From an uncultured Porphyromonadaceae bacterium (GTDB lineage: Bacteria; Bacteroidota; Bacteroidia; Bacteroidales; Muribaculaceae): a stretch of 26,204 nucleotides of DNA. Within the stretch, counting starts at the first letter, position 1. Each line of letters opens with the position of its first letter. The notes beneath the pieces are model-generated. The model did not search any database and was not told the origin of the DNA. It saw nothing but the letters and a program-made list of their open reading frames with translations. The DNA lies in assembly GCA_902491625.1 (NCBI GenBank), contig CABUIO010000028.1, positions 1-26,204 on the forward strand, given 5' to 3'. This document shows positions 15,874 through 23,392 of this stretch, piece after piece. The translations under genes were made by a program, and so were the position numbers.

Positions 15874-16818
15874 ATGAGCAACAATCTTCCACCTATCAAG
15901 GTATTTGCTGGTACGAAATCGCTTTATCTTGGTGAATCCATCTGTAAGGAGCTTGGCATCGAGCTGGGTAAAATGAATGTTCAGCGATTTGCCGACGGCG
16001 AGTTTGAAGTCTGTTTCGAGGAGTCGATCCGTGGCGCCGAGGTCTATCTTGTGCAGAGCACATTCCCCGATGCAGACAACCTCATGGAGCTTCTGCTGAT
16101 GATCGATGCCGCCAAGCGTGCGTCGGCAGCCACAATCGTGGCGGTAATCCCTTACTTCGGCTGGGCTCGTCAGGACCGCAAGGACAAGCCGAGGGTCAGC
16201 ATCGCCGCGAAGCTTGTGGCCGATCTCCTCAGCGTGGCCGGCATCGACCGTCTCATCACGATGGACCTCCATGCCGATCAGATTCAGGGATTCTTTGACG
16301 TCCCGGTGGACCATCTCTACGCTTCCTCGATCTTCATCCCCTACATCGAGTCGCTTAAGCTCAAGGACATGGTCATTGCATCTCCCGACGTCGGCGGTGC
16401 AAAGCGTGCCAACTCCTATGCCAAATATTTTGATGTGCCTCTGGTGCTCTGCCACAAGCAGCGCGCGAAGGCCAATGTTGTCGAGAAGATCACTGTCATC
16501 GGCGACGTCAAGGGCAAGAACGTGATTCTCGTCGATGACATCGTGGACACCGCCGGTACAATCACAAAGGCCGCCGATCTTCTCATGCAGGACGGCGCGA
16601 CATCTGTGCGTGCCCTCTGCTCACACGCCGTGATGAGCGATCCCGCCACCGAGCGTGTCGAGGCGTCAGGACTCACGGAAATCATCTTCACCGACTCGAT
16701 CCCCTACGAACACGAGGACACCAAGGCCACGGTTCTTCCCGTAGCCAAGCTCTTTGCCGACACAATCCGTCGCATCCACAACAACCAGAGCATATCCTCT
16801 CAGTATCTCTTCAAGTAA
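15874..16818 (+). CDS. prs: Ribose-phosphate pyrophosphokinase (PRPP synthetase)
   Basis: This 314-residue enzyme makes PRPP from ribose-5-phosphate and ATP for nucleotide, histidine, tryptophan and NAD synthesis. It shows the family start IKVFAGTKSLYLGESICKELG, the FADGE loop (QRFADGEFEV), the ATP-binding FGWARQDRKDKPR, the metal-binding DLHADQIQGFF and the PRPP loop VILVDDIVDTAGTI. The length is standard for class I enzymes. A very strong terminator follows, so it is expressed as its own unit. Confidence 0.97.
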   Translation: MSNNLPPIKVFAGTKSLYLGESICKELGIELGKMNVQRFADGEFEVCFEESIRGAEVYLVQSTFPDADNLMELLLMIDAAKRASAATIVAVIPYFGWARQDRKDKPRVSIAAKLVADLLSVAGIDRLITMDLHADQIQGFFDVPVDHLYASSIFIPYIESLKLKDMVIASPDVGGAKRANSYAKYFDVPLVLCHKQRAKANVVEKITVIGDVKGKNVILVDDIVDTAGTITKAADLLMQDGATSVRALCSHAVMSDPATERVEASGLTEIIFTDSIPYEHEDTKATVLPVAKLFADTIRRIHNNQSISSQYLFK

Positions 16819-16850
16819 TCCGACGCATTAAGCTGTCAGCGACAATACAG

Positions 16851-16898
16851 ATTCCGTTCCCCGACGATGACAATGTTTCCGGGGAACGGAATTTTTCT
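16851..16898 (+). terminator. Strong intrinsic terminator after prs
   Basis: Perfect 12-bp arms ATTCCGTTCCCC (16851-16862) and GGGGAACGGAAT (16881-16892) run into TTTTCTTG. It lies 33 bases after the prs stop codon. Confidence 0.92.
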
Positions 16899-16952
16899 TG
16901 TCACGTAACTTTTCTGCGCCTGAGTGTGTTATTTTTTGTAAACATCCATTGC

Positions 16953-17147
16953 TAAGTAACTCGCAAAAATTAGATGATACATAATTGCGAAGAATTTTTG
17001 AGTGATTTAGCCGGAAGAGCGAAGGAGTGTAGCGGGCTACATGACTGAGCGAGAACGGCTAAAGCGCCAAAAAGGCGAGCAAGGATGTGTTAGAAATGTG
17101 AGTTGCGAAAACTGTTTAACCCTTAACTAATTTTTAAGAGTTACTTA
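16953..17147 (+). repeat. MITE-like hairpin repeat, copy B2
   Basis: This is the second copy of the element at 1301-1493 in the same orientation, with the same 21-bp terminal inverted repeats (16953-16973 and 17127-17147). It has the same perfect inner arms TTTAGCCG (17006-17013) and CGGCTAAA (17056-17063). Its core at 17021-17048 is identical to that of B1. Scattered substitutions and one short indel separate the copies. The last base of the right terminal repeat is the A of the mscS ATG. With the prs terminator it fills the 328-bp gap between prs and mscS. Confidence 0.87.
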
Positions 17148-18649
17148 TGTCTACTTCAATACTTTCGAGCATACTTCTTGCTGTCGGTTCCACTTCGGAA
17201 GAACACAACGGAGCGACAGGGTCGTTCAGCCAGAACGTCGAGCTGCCCCGAATTGCCAACGAGAGCACACATTTTCTTGCCACACTGCTGCTTGACATCG
17301 TGAAGTTCATACTGTCCGTTTTCGGCCTTGACGGCAATCCCACGATGGTGTCGATTTGCTATGCCGCGCTGGTGATAGCCATCGCGTTCCTGATCGGCGC
17401 CGGGGCGAAATGGATTGTCCTTTTCACTGCCCGGAAGATTGCGGAAGCCACACGCAACACACTCGTGAAAGAGATGCGGAGCGCCAATTTCTTCTCTAAG
17501 GCGAGCCGAATCATCCCTCCGATAGTCATTCTCATCCTGATGCAGTTCGCTTTCGTAAGCGACGATTTCTTCATCCGGGTCCTCTACAAGACCGTGTGGG
17601 TCTATATCTGCTTCGTTGTGGCACTGTCGGTCAACGCCCTTGTCTTTGTGCTCTGGATGCATGTCGACATCCGCGAGAACAAGAAGCGACTCCCACTGCA
17701 GGGCATCGTGCAGCTCCTCAAAGGCATAGTCTGGATCGTCGCCACGATCATAGCCGTCTGCATCGTCATCGACAAATCTCCCGCCGCGCTTCTCGCGGGA
17801 CTCGGCGCTTTTGCCGCGGTGCTTTCACTTATCTTCAAGGACAGCATCCTCGGACTTGTCGCCGGTGTGCAGCTTGCCGAAAACGATCTGCTGCGTGAGG
17901 GCGACTGGATCAGCGTGCAGGGCACAAACGCCAACGGCACGGTCATAGGTGTCAACCTCACTTCGGTGAAGGTGCTCAACTGGGACAAGACGGTGACGAC
18001 CGTGCCTCCCTACAGCCTTGTTTCCTCGCCGTTCACTAACTATAGATCCATGCAGATGAGCAACACCAGACAGATTCAGCGCGTCTACCTCATTGACGCC
18101 GACACTGTGCAGCCGCTCACGCCCGAAGACCTTGAGGAGATGAAGAAGATACCGATGCTGAAAGACTACATCACCGTCAAGCAGCGCCAGGCCGCCGAGG
18201 GGAAAGTGGAAAATGTGTTCAATTCCGAAAATCTTGTGGACGGCACGATCGACACCAATCTCGGTCTTTTCCGTGCATACGTGAAGATGTATCTCGACGC
18301 CAATCCCCATATCTCCCACGACGACACGTGCTTCGTAAAGACCCGAGAGCAGTCAGCCGCAGGCATCCCCTTGCAGATCTACTGTTTCACCAACACATCT
18401 TCCTGGGCGGCATATGAGGCCATACAGTCGACCATCTTCGAGCATCTGGCCGTGATGCTCCACCGATTCAATCTCTATGTCTTCGAGAATCCTTCGGGAC
18501 GCGACACTGTCAACGAGGGCTATCTCGAGACCGGCAAGGACACCTCGAAGGTCTATGGTCTTCCTTATCCTTTCATGACAGATGTGCCGCAGCCAGCTCC
18601 GGCCGGATATGTAGATCCTGCAAAACGCACGGCGACGTCGCAAAACTGA
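17147..18649 (+). CDS. Mechanosensitive ion channel, YbdG/MscS family
   Basis: This 500-residue inner-membrane protein has about five hydrophobic segments in residues 40-245. The pore-lining helix and upper beta domain follow: LLAGLGAFAAVLSLIFKDSILGLVAGVQLAENDLLREGDWI, then VKVLNWDKTVTTVPPYSLVSSPFTNYRSM. This is the pattern of the E. coli YbdG (MscM) group rather than short MscS. The family releases ions on membrane stretch during osmotic downshock. The C-terminal cytoplasmic part (about 300-500) includes IYCFTNTSSWAAYEAIQSTIFEHL. The start codon overlaps the end of repeat B2. The gene converges with the sigma-factor operon. Confidence 0.92.
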   Translation: MSTSILSSILLAVGSTSEEHNGATGSFSQNVELPRIANESTHFLATLLLDIVKFILSVFGLDGNPTMVSICYAALVIAIAFLIGAGAKWIVLFTARKIAEATRNTLVKEMRSANFFSKASRIIPPIVILILMQFAFVSDDFFIRVLYKTVWVYICFVVALSVNALVFVLWMHVDIRENKKRLPLQGIVQLLKGIVWIVATIIAVCIVIDKSPAALLAGLGAFAAVLSLIFKDSILGLVAGVQLAENDLLREGDWISVQGTNANGTVIGVNLTSVKVLNWDKTVTTVPPYSLVSSPFTNYRSMQMSNTRQIQRVYLIDADTVQPLTPEDLEEMKKIPMLKDYITVKQRQAAEGKVENVFNSENLVDGTIDTNLGLFRAYVKMYLDANPHISHDDTCFVKTREQSAAGIPLQIYCFTNTSSWAAYEAIQSTIFEHLAVMLHRFNLYVFENPSGRDTVNEGYLETGKDTSKVYGLPYPFMTDVPQPAPAGYVDPAKRTATSQN

Positions 18650-18664
18650 TGATGCGACGCCGCC
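18631..18664. terminator. Candidate hairpin between convergent mscS and sigma genes
   Basis: GGCGACGTCGC (18631-18641) pairs with GCGACGCCGCC (18654-18664), 10 of 11 positions, across the mscS stop codon. It lacks a clean T tract on either strand, so it is a likely but unproven shared terminator for the two convergent units. Confidence 0.4.
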
Positions 18665-18683
18665 GGCGGTATCCGAAAAAATC

Positions 18684-19541
18684 TTATTCTCCGAGATAGC
18701 TCTGCAGGAGCTTGCTCTTCTGGTTCTTGAGACGACGGATTGCCTTCTCCTTGATCTGGCGTACACGTTCGCGTGTGAGATCGAAGCGTGCGCCGATCTC
18801 CTCAAGGGTCATCTCCTGACATCCGATTCCGAAGAACATCTTCAGGATGTCGCGTTCACGATCCTGAAGCTGTTTTAGGGCACGGTCCACTTCCTTGGAG
18901 AGTGACTCCTGATTGAGCGACTGATCGGCCATGGGGCTGTCGTCATTGGGGAGCACGTCGAGAAGCGAGTTCTCCTCGCCGTCCTGAAACGGTGCGTCCA
19001 TGGAGACATGGCGTCCGCTCACCTTGAGGGTGTCGGCGATCTTGTCCACCGGAATGTCGAGGCGTTCGGCAAGCTCCTCGGCCGACGGACGGCGCTCGTT
19101 CTCCTGCTCGAAGCGGCTGAGCTCCTTGGTGATCTTGTTGAGGGAGCCGACCTGATTGAGCGGCAGGCGCACGATGCGCGACTGTTCGGCCAACGCCTGA
19201 AGAATCGACTGGCGTATCCACCACACGGCGTAGGAGATGAATTTGAAGCCGCGTGTCTCGTCGAATTTCTCGGCGGCGCGCAGCAGGCCGATGTTGCCGC
19301 TGCTGATGAGGTCGGGGAGACTCAGTCCCTGATTCTGGTATTGTTTTGCCACGGACACGACGAAGCGCAGATTTGCCTTTGTGAGTTTCTCAAGTGCAGC
19401 TCGGTCGCCTTCCCTGATTCGCTGGGCAAGCTCCACCTCTTCGGCCGGAGTGATAAGTTCCTCTCGGCCGATTTCCTGAAGATACTTGTCGAGCGACGGG
19501 TCGCGGGAAGTTATTGATTTACCTATCTTTAATTGTCGCAT
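18684..19541 (-). CDS. Second primary-type sigma-70 factor (RpoD paralogue)
   Basis: This 285-residue group 1/2 sigma factor is about 93 percent identical to the one at 20170-21030 (roughly 20 differences, counted by eye). The promoter-melting and -10-reading segment (RGFKFISYAVWWIRQSILQAL) and the -35-reading helix (LEEIGARFDLTRERVRQIKEKAIRRLK) are essentially unchanged, so the promoters read should be the same. The striking change is in region 2.2, where DLIDEGNLGLI is replaced by DLISSGNIGLL (Ser80-Ser81). The pair replaces positions equivalent to Gln406-Glu407 of E. coli sigma-70, which contact the beta-prime coiled coil. The gene is last in a three-gene minus-strand run, 17 bases after an outer-membrane protein gene. 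An alternative sigma factor with altered core affinity is my inference. Confidence 0.9.
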   Translation of the reverse strand: MRQLKIGKSITSRDPSLDKYLQEIGREELITPAEEVELAQRIREGDRAALEKLTKANLRFVVSVAKQYQNQGLSLPDLISSGNIGLLRAAEKFDETRGFKFISYAVWWIRQSILQALAEQSRIVRLPLNQVGSLNKITKELSRFEQENERRPSAEELAERLDIPVDKIADTLKVSGRHVSMDAPFQDGEENSLLDVLPNDDSPMADQSLNQESLSKEVDRALKQLQDRERDILKMFFGIGCQEMTLEEIGARFDLTRERVRQIKEKAIRRLKNQKSKLLQSYLGE

Positions 19542-19558
19542 AGTCGAAAATATTGTTT

Positions 19559-20152
19559 TTAGAAGCTCACACCGATGCGGAGCATGGCGTAGTCGATGTT
19601 ATGTCCTTTATAGGGAACTGCTGCGTCTTCGGCTTTCCGGAGTCCGTAGTAGCTGTAGCTCACTATGATGTGGCTGTTGATCCCTTTGTAGAGCGCGAGA
19701 TTTATTCCGGCGCCGAGAGAGAATATCAATCCTCCCTGAGAGCCTGTGTCGGCAATGGTGTTGAAGCTGTAGCCGGCGCGGGCGTCGAGGAAGAAGAGCG
19801 AGGGTTTGTTGCGGAAGGATGTGCGCAGGAGGGCGAACACCGGCACGAAAGTATATTCGTTGCCAAAAGCCTTGTGCACTCCCGCTCCGACTCCGAGAGC
19901 TTTCCAGAAGCTGTTCTTGTAGCCGAACATGGCTTCTGCGTCGAATGTAGACATGTCGTTGCCGCCAAGGTCGATTGAGGAGCCGACATCCACACCCCAC
20001 GTGAAGTGCGAGAGGCTGAGCGGACGGTTAAGCTCGGGGAAGAGGCTGTCGTCGTCTGTGCTCTGTGGAGAGGTGTCGGCTTTCAGAGGGATTGCCGTGA
20101 AGAGAGCGGACAACAGCAGCGCAACAGTCAGTCGGTGGAGAAAATCCTTCAT
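19559..20152 (-). CDS. Small outer-membrane beta-barrel protein, function unknown
   Basis: This 197-residue protein has a signal peptide (MKDFLHRLTVALLLSALFTAIPLKA), a short acidic linker (SPQSTDDDSLFPELN) and then alternating strands with aromatic girdles, ending in the typical C-terminal phenylalanine (YAMLRIGVSF). I do not recognise a named family, but it looks like an 8-stranded OMP of the outer-membrane beta-barrel (PF13505-like) type. It lies between two sigma-factor genes with 17-bp gaps on both sides, so the three are probably cotranscribed. A role in sensing or envelope status is possible, but nothing in the sequence shows it. Confidence 0.72.
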   Translation of the reverse strand: MKDFLHRLTVALLLSALFTAIPLKADTSPQSTDDDSLFPELNRPLSLSHFTWGVDVGSSIDLGGNDMSTFDAEAMFGYKNSFWKALGVGAGVHKAFGNEYTFVPVFALLRTSFRNKPSLFFLDARAGYSFNTIADTGSQGGLIFSLGAGINLALYKGINSHIIVSYSYYGLRKAEDAAVPYKGHNIDYAMLRIGVSF

Positions 20153-20169
20153 AATTTCATTGGATATGC

Positions 20170-21030
20170 TTATTCTCCGAGGTAACTCTGGAGGAGTTTG
20201 CTTTTCTGTCCCTTCAGACGACGGATGGCTTTCTCCTTGATCTGGCGCACACGCTCTCTTGTGAGGTCAAATTTGGCACCGATTTCCTCAAGGGTCATCT
20301 CCTGACATCCGATGCCGAAGAACATCTTGATGATCTCGCGCTCGCGGTCGTATAGCTGCTTGAGCGCACGATCCACTTCCTTGGAGAGTGACTCCTGATT
20401 GAGCGACTGATCAGCCATGGGGCTGTCGTCGTTGGGGAGCACGTCGAGAAGCGAGTTCTCCTCTCCGTCCTGAAACGGAGCGTCCATGGAGACATGGCGT
20501 CCGCTCACCTTAAGGGTGTCGGCTATCTTTTCCACAGGAATGTCGAGGCGTTCGGCAAGCTCCTCGGCCGACGGACGGCGCTCGTTCTCCTGCTCGAATT
20601 TGCTGAGTTCCTTGCTTATCTTGTTGAGTGATCCGACCTGATTGAGCGGCAGACGCACGATGCGCGACTGCTCGGCCAGCGCCTGGAGAATCGACTGGCG
20701 GATCCACCACACGGCGTAGGAGATGAACTTGAAGCCGCGTGTCTCGTCAAACTTCTGGGCGGCGCGTATCAGTCCGAGGTTTCCTTCGTCAATGAGGTCG
20801 GGGAGGCTCAGTCCCTGATTCTGATACTGTTTTGCAACCGACACCACGAAACGCAGATTGGCTTTGGTGAGTTTTTCAAGAGCCGCACGGTCGCCTTTCT
20901 TGATGCGTTGGGCAAGCTCAACCTCTTCGGCCGGAGAAATCAGCTCTTCGCGTCCGATCTCCTGAAGATACTTGTCAAGTGAGGCGCTGTCTCGGTTAGT
21001 TATTGATTTTGTAATCTTTAATTGTCGCAT
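20170..21030 (-). CDS. rpoD: RNA polymerase sigma factor RpoD (primary sigma)
   Basis: This 286-residue sigma-70 lacks the large acidic N-terminal region 1.1 of E. coli RpoD, as is normal in Bacteroidetes. Region 1.2 (SLDKYLQEIGREELISPAEEVELAQRI), regions 2.1-2.4 (LRFVVSVAKQYQNQGLSLPDLIDEGNLGLIRAAQKFDETRGFKFISYAVWWIRQ), region 3 and region 4.2 (LTRERVRQIKEKAIRRLKGQ) are all intact. It retains the normal DEGN motif of region 2.2, so I take it as the housekeeping copy. It begins MRQLKITKSITNRD, the usual family start. A ~500-bp gene-free leader lies before it, with hairpins but no recognisable promoter. Confidence 0.93.
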   Translation of the reverse strand: MRQLKITKSITNRDSASLDKYLQEIGREELISPAEEVELAQRIKKGDRAALEKLTKANLRFVVSVAKQYQNQGLSLPDLIDEGNLGLIRAAQKFDETRGFKFISYAVWWIRQSILQALAEQSRIVRLPLNQVGSLNKISKELSKFEQENERRPSAEELAERLDIPVEKIADTLKVSGRHVSMDAPFQDGEENSLLDVLPNDDSPMADQSLNQESLSKEVDRALKQLYDREREIIKMFFGIGCQEMTLEEIGAKFDLTRERVRQIKEKAIRRLKGQKSKLLQSYLGE

Positions 21031-21544
21031 AAATGCATCTCCATCTTAAAAGTTCCGCCGCAGTGCGACAGAAATTGTAATCTGTACATCGCATTGACTA
21101 TCGCGGAGCGCTACGTCTGCGGCACGTTGTTGCCTGCGGATGGCCTGCAATAATCTTGTCGTGAGGATGAGGCATGTCCGGTTATCGCATCGTAGAGGCG
21201 TGTGACGTCATCGGACGTCTGAGGCACGCATCCAATAGTGTAAACCGAACGGCATATCAGCCCTCGTGGGCAATACGCCATGCTTAGATCTTCTGAGTCG
21301 GCGCCGAGGCCTTACGTGGTACTCGCGTCTCTTGAGTCCGGCCTTACATTCCCTGTTCTCGTCTCGCCGACCATTGTCTCTTTCCGCTGCCGCACGGCAG
21401 CGGTTGGTCTTTGTATGGTAGCCGAAGAAAACCGCTATTGTCTTTGTAGCGGCATCTTCACTCTTTTTAACATGACAGAGGACCAAATGTTTTATTTGGC
21501 CTTGTTAATATATGTTAAATAAATCTAATGATGGTTCGCAACCA
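21031..21544. other. Long gene-free leader upstream of rpoD with strong hairpins
   Basis: I see no credible gene in these 514 bases. A perfect 9-bp inverted repeat CCGCTGCCG (21384-21392) / CGGCAGCGG (21395-21403) with a two-base loop is nested in an outer GACCA/TGGTC pair. CCAAAT/ATTTGG (about 21483-21499) is a second inverted repeat. The rest (21060-21380) has no clear motif on either strand, and no TANNTTTG promoter for rpoD was found. A structured leader or small RNA is possible but unassigned. Confidence 0.45.
21425..21475. terminator. Possible bidirectional terminator downstream of DUF3108 gene
   Basis: CCGCTA (21432-21437) pairs with TAGCGG (21447-21452). On the minus strand the stem is followed by TTTTCTTC, suiting the end of the DUF3108 transcript. 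On the plus strand an extended GAAG/CTTC stem is followed by ACTCTTTTT. The stem is short, so confidence is moderate. Confidence 0.55.
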
Positions 21545-22321
21545 CTATGCCGAGACGCCGGTCAGGAATGCTCTGACCTTGCCGATCGGGAGTGTGCCTA
21601 TGAGCTTCACGGGGATGCGTCGGCTGTCTGTGGTGATCCATGTGTCCATAGGAGCGGAGACGGAGGTGCCTCTGTCGGTTGTGAACGTGAACTGTATGTG
21701 GTAGCATTTATAGCTTTTGCCGTCAGGCATCTGCGCGGTGTCCGTACCTCGGTAATTTATGGTAAGTATTTCAGGCGAAGATCCCGACAGGATGTTGACC
21801 CTGATGGTCTTGCCCGGAGTCATTGCCGGGAAATTAAGTGTGCGGATATAGTAGAAAATGCTTAACATGTCGTAGGTCACACCTTTGACAGTGGCCTTGT
21901 AGACACTGTTTTTGCGTTTGCCGTTAACTATCTTGGTGCGGTTGCATGTGCCGGTCACGCTGTTGCCGTTGTAGGAGTAGGACAGCACATCTTTGTTGTA
22001 TCGGCCGTTCTCATGGGTTGTCTTGATGTATTTGATAGGAAGGTTGGTGGTACGAGATATCCACGACTGGAGAGTGTCGCGGACGCAAAAAATCTTGTCC
22101 GCCCATGGCAGTGTTGCTGCGGCAAGCTTTATTTCATATGTCTTGGGGCGAGCCGTCAGGGTAAGGGTTGCCTTGGCTGCATCCTTCTGAATGATGCCCC
22201 ATTTATAGGAAATGACGTAGCTCAGTTTCTCGTTCTGAAAATTCGGAATAGCAGCTGCTGAGCCGAAACAGCAAAGGGACAACAGAATGATTGTCAGTAT
22301 CTTTCTTAAGTGTGATGCCAT
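21545..22321 (-). CDS. DUF3108 domain-containing exported protein
   Basis: This 258-residue protein has a signal peptide (MASHLRKILTIILLSLCCFGSAAA), then a DUF3108 domain beginning NEKLSYVISYKWGIIQKDAAKATLTL, followed by beta-rich segments such as IFCVRDTLQSWISRTTNLPIKYIKTTHENGRY and CYHIQFTFTTDRGTSVSAPMDTWITTDSRRIPVKL. Members are periplasmic, all-beta proteins of unknown function common in Bacteroidetes. It is transcribed toward rpoD but is separated from it by a likely terminator and a long leader. It diverges from the barrel gene at 22451. Confidence 0.85.
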   Translation of the reverse strand: MASHLRKILTIILLSLCCFGSAAAIPNFQNEKLSYVISYKWGIIQKDAAKATLTLTARPKTYEIKLAAATLPWADKIFCVRDTLQSWISRTTNLPIKYIKTTHENGRYNKDVLSYSYNGNSVTGTCNRTKIVNGKRKNSVYKATVKGVTYDMLSIFYYIRTLNFPAMTPGKTIRVNILSGSSPEILTINYRGTDTAQMPDGKSYKCYHIQFTFTTDRGTSVSAPMDTWITTDSRRIPVKLIGTLPIGKVRAFLTGVSA

Positions 22322-22371
22322 GAGCCTGATGGTTTTGGTTATTGGATGGTATAATATAATAAATGCGTAGG

Positions 22372-22405
22372 ATTGAAAAAAGTTCTAAAAAAATCAGTAA
22401 CTTTG
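22372..22405 (+). promoter_or_regulatory. Promoter of the tandem barrel genes
   Basis: TAACTTTG at 22398-22405 with an ATTG box 22 bases upstream (22372-22375) is a fair Bacteroidetes promoter. Transcription from about 22412 rules out the far-upstream start at 22373 and supports the ATG at 22451. Confidence 0.58.
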
Positions 22406-22450
22406 TCGGCCTCTAACGTATGGGCAGAGCAATTTTTGAATGAGAATCAA

Positions 22451-23380
22451 ATGAAGTTTGACATGAAGAGTTTATTATCTTTGTTATGTCTGTTGCCATC
22501 GGCTGTGTTCGCGCAGAACGCGGTTGTCGAGGCTCCTGAGGAGCCGGAAGACGTGACCGTAGGCGCAACCGTAAGTGCGGTGGAATGGACGGACACTATT
22601 GCAGTCATATCTGATGCCAACCGCGCTGTCATTACGAAGCAGGGTGACAGGGTAGTGCTGACAGTCAACGGCAGCGGCAGTGACCGGAACTATTACTATC
22701 GTTATGGCCTTGAACCGCGTGTGGACAGTGTCGGCGTCAAAAAGGAGAAAATCGGCATCGACGTGCCTTTTGCCGGCAACATCCGCGTCGGTTCTGCAAC
22801 GGCAATGCGTTTCTTTAAAAACATCTACGCCGGTGTCAATATGCCGGTTGGTCCCGGTAAGGATCTGAAGGCGGGATGGGAAATAGCCATAGGTGAGGTC
22901 ATCGGATTCGGCTACACTCCCAACAAAGGCGCCACAACGCTGTCTGCCGGTTTCGGTTTCTGCTACCGAACGTTGACGGCTTCCAATGACTTTGTGTTCG
23001 GTAAGTCAGGCAACACGCTGACGCTTACCGGAATTCCGGAGGACAGTCATGATCCTTCCGCCACGATGCAGTTCTGGCAGTTGCAGTTTCCCTTCCTGCT
23101 GACTCAGAAGGTCGGCGGCGATTTCGGATTCAGTTTCGGTGTTCTGCTGAACCTCAATGTCGCAGCCAAAGGACAGAGCCGCTGGAAAACAGGCGACATG
23201 ACAGTGAAGAGCGACATTGACAATCTGCACCAGAGATTCTTCACGCCCGATGTCTTCGCGACCGTTGGCATCCCCGGCGTCATAGGCGCCTATGTCAAGT
23301 TCTCGCCCATGGACGCCATGACGCATTATTACGGGCCGCGCATGTCTATGCTTTCCACCGGTATCAATCTCAATTTCTAA
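22451..23380 (+). CDS. Outer-membrane beta-barrel protein (tandem pair, first)
   Basis: With the start at 22451 (an alternative ATG is at 22463) the product is 309 residues: a signal peptide ending AVFAQ, a charged linker (VVEAPEEPEDVTV), a short beta module (AVITKQGDRVVLTVNGSG) and a barrel of about 200 residues ending STGINLNF. The frame continues upstream to 22373, but that part overlaps the promoter. The C-terminal segment KFSPMDAMTHYYGPRMSMLSTGINLNF is shared with the next gene, so the two are paralogues. I do not recognise a named family. Twelve bases separate its stop from the next start, so they are cotranscribed. Confidence 0.75.
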   Translation: MKFDMKSLLSLLCLLPSAVFAQNAVVEAPEEPEDVTVGATVSAVEWTDTIAVISDANRAVITKQGDRVVLTVNGSGSDRNYYYRYGLEPRVDSVGVKKEKIGIDVPFAGNIRVGSATAMRFFKNIYAGVNMPVGPGKDLKAGWEIAIGEVIGFGYTPNKGATTLSAGFGFCYRTLTASNDFVFGKSGNTLTLTGIPEDSHDPSATMQFWQLQFPFLLTQKVGGDFGFSFGVLLNLNVAAKGQSRWKTGDMTVKSDIDNLHQRFFTPDVFATVGIPGVIGAYVKFSPMDAMTHYYGPRMSMLSTGINLNF

Positions 23381-23392
23381 CGAAAAAAGATT

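Noticed and set aside
16925..16945. Possible mscS promoter (TATTTTTTG)
   Set aside because: The spacing between TA and TTTG is three bases instead of two and no good upstream box exists, so it was not listed as a feature.
53..17147. CRISPR array interpretation of the repeats
   Set aside because: The copies are kilobases apart, long, and next to genes, without spacers or cas genes.
21031..21475. 6S RNA, RNase P RNA, tmRNA or SRP RNA in the rpoD leader
   Set aside because: I looked for the conserved landmarks of RNase P RNA, tmRNA and SRP RNA on both strands and found none. 6S RNA cannot be judged by eye here.
21208..21486. A 92-codon minus-strand frame in the rpoD leader
   Set aside because: It is Arg-rich with no recognisable domain, and it overlaps strong hairpins and a likely terminator. 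It is probably not translated.
22373..22450. Longer start of the first barrel protein
   Set aside because: This stretch holds the TAACTTTG promoter box and encodes no signal peptide. The signal peptide starts after 22451.
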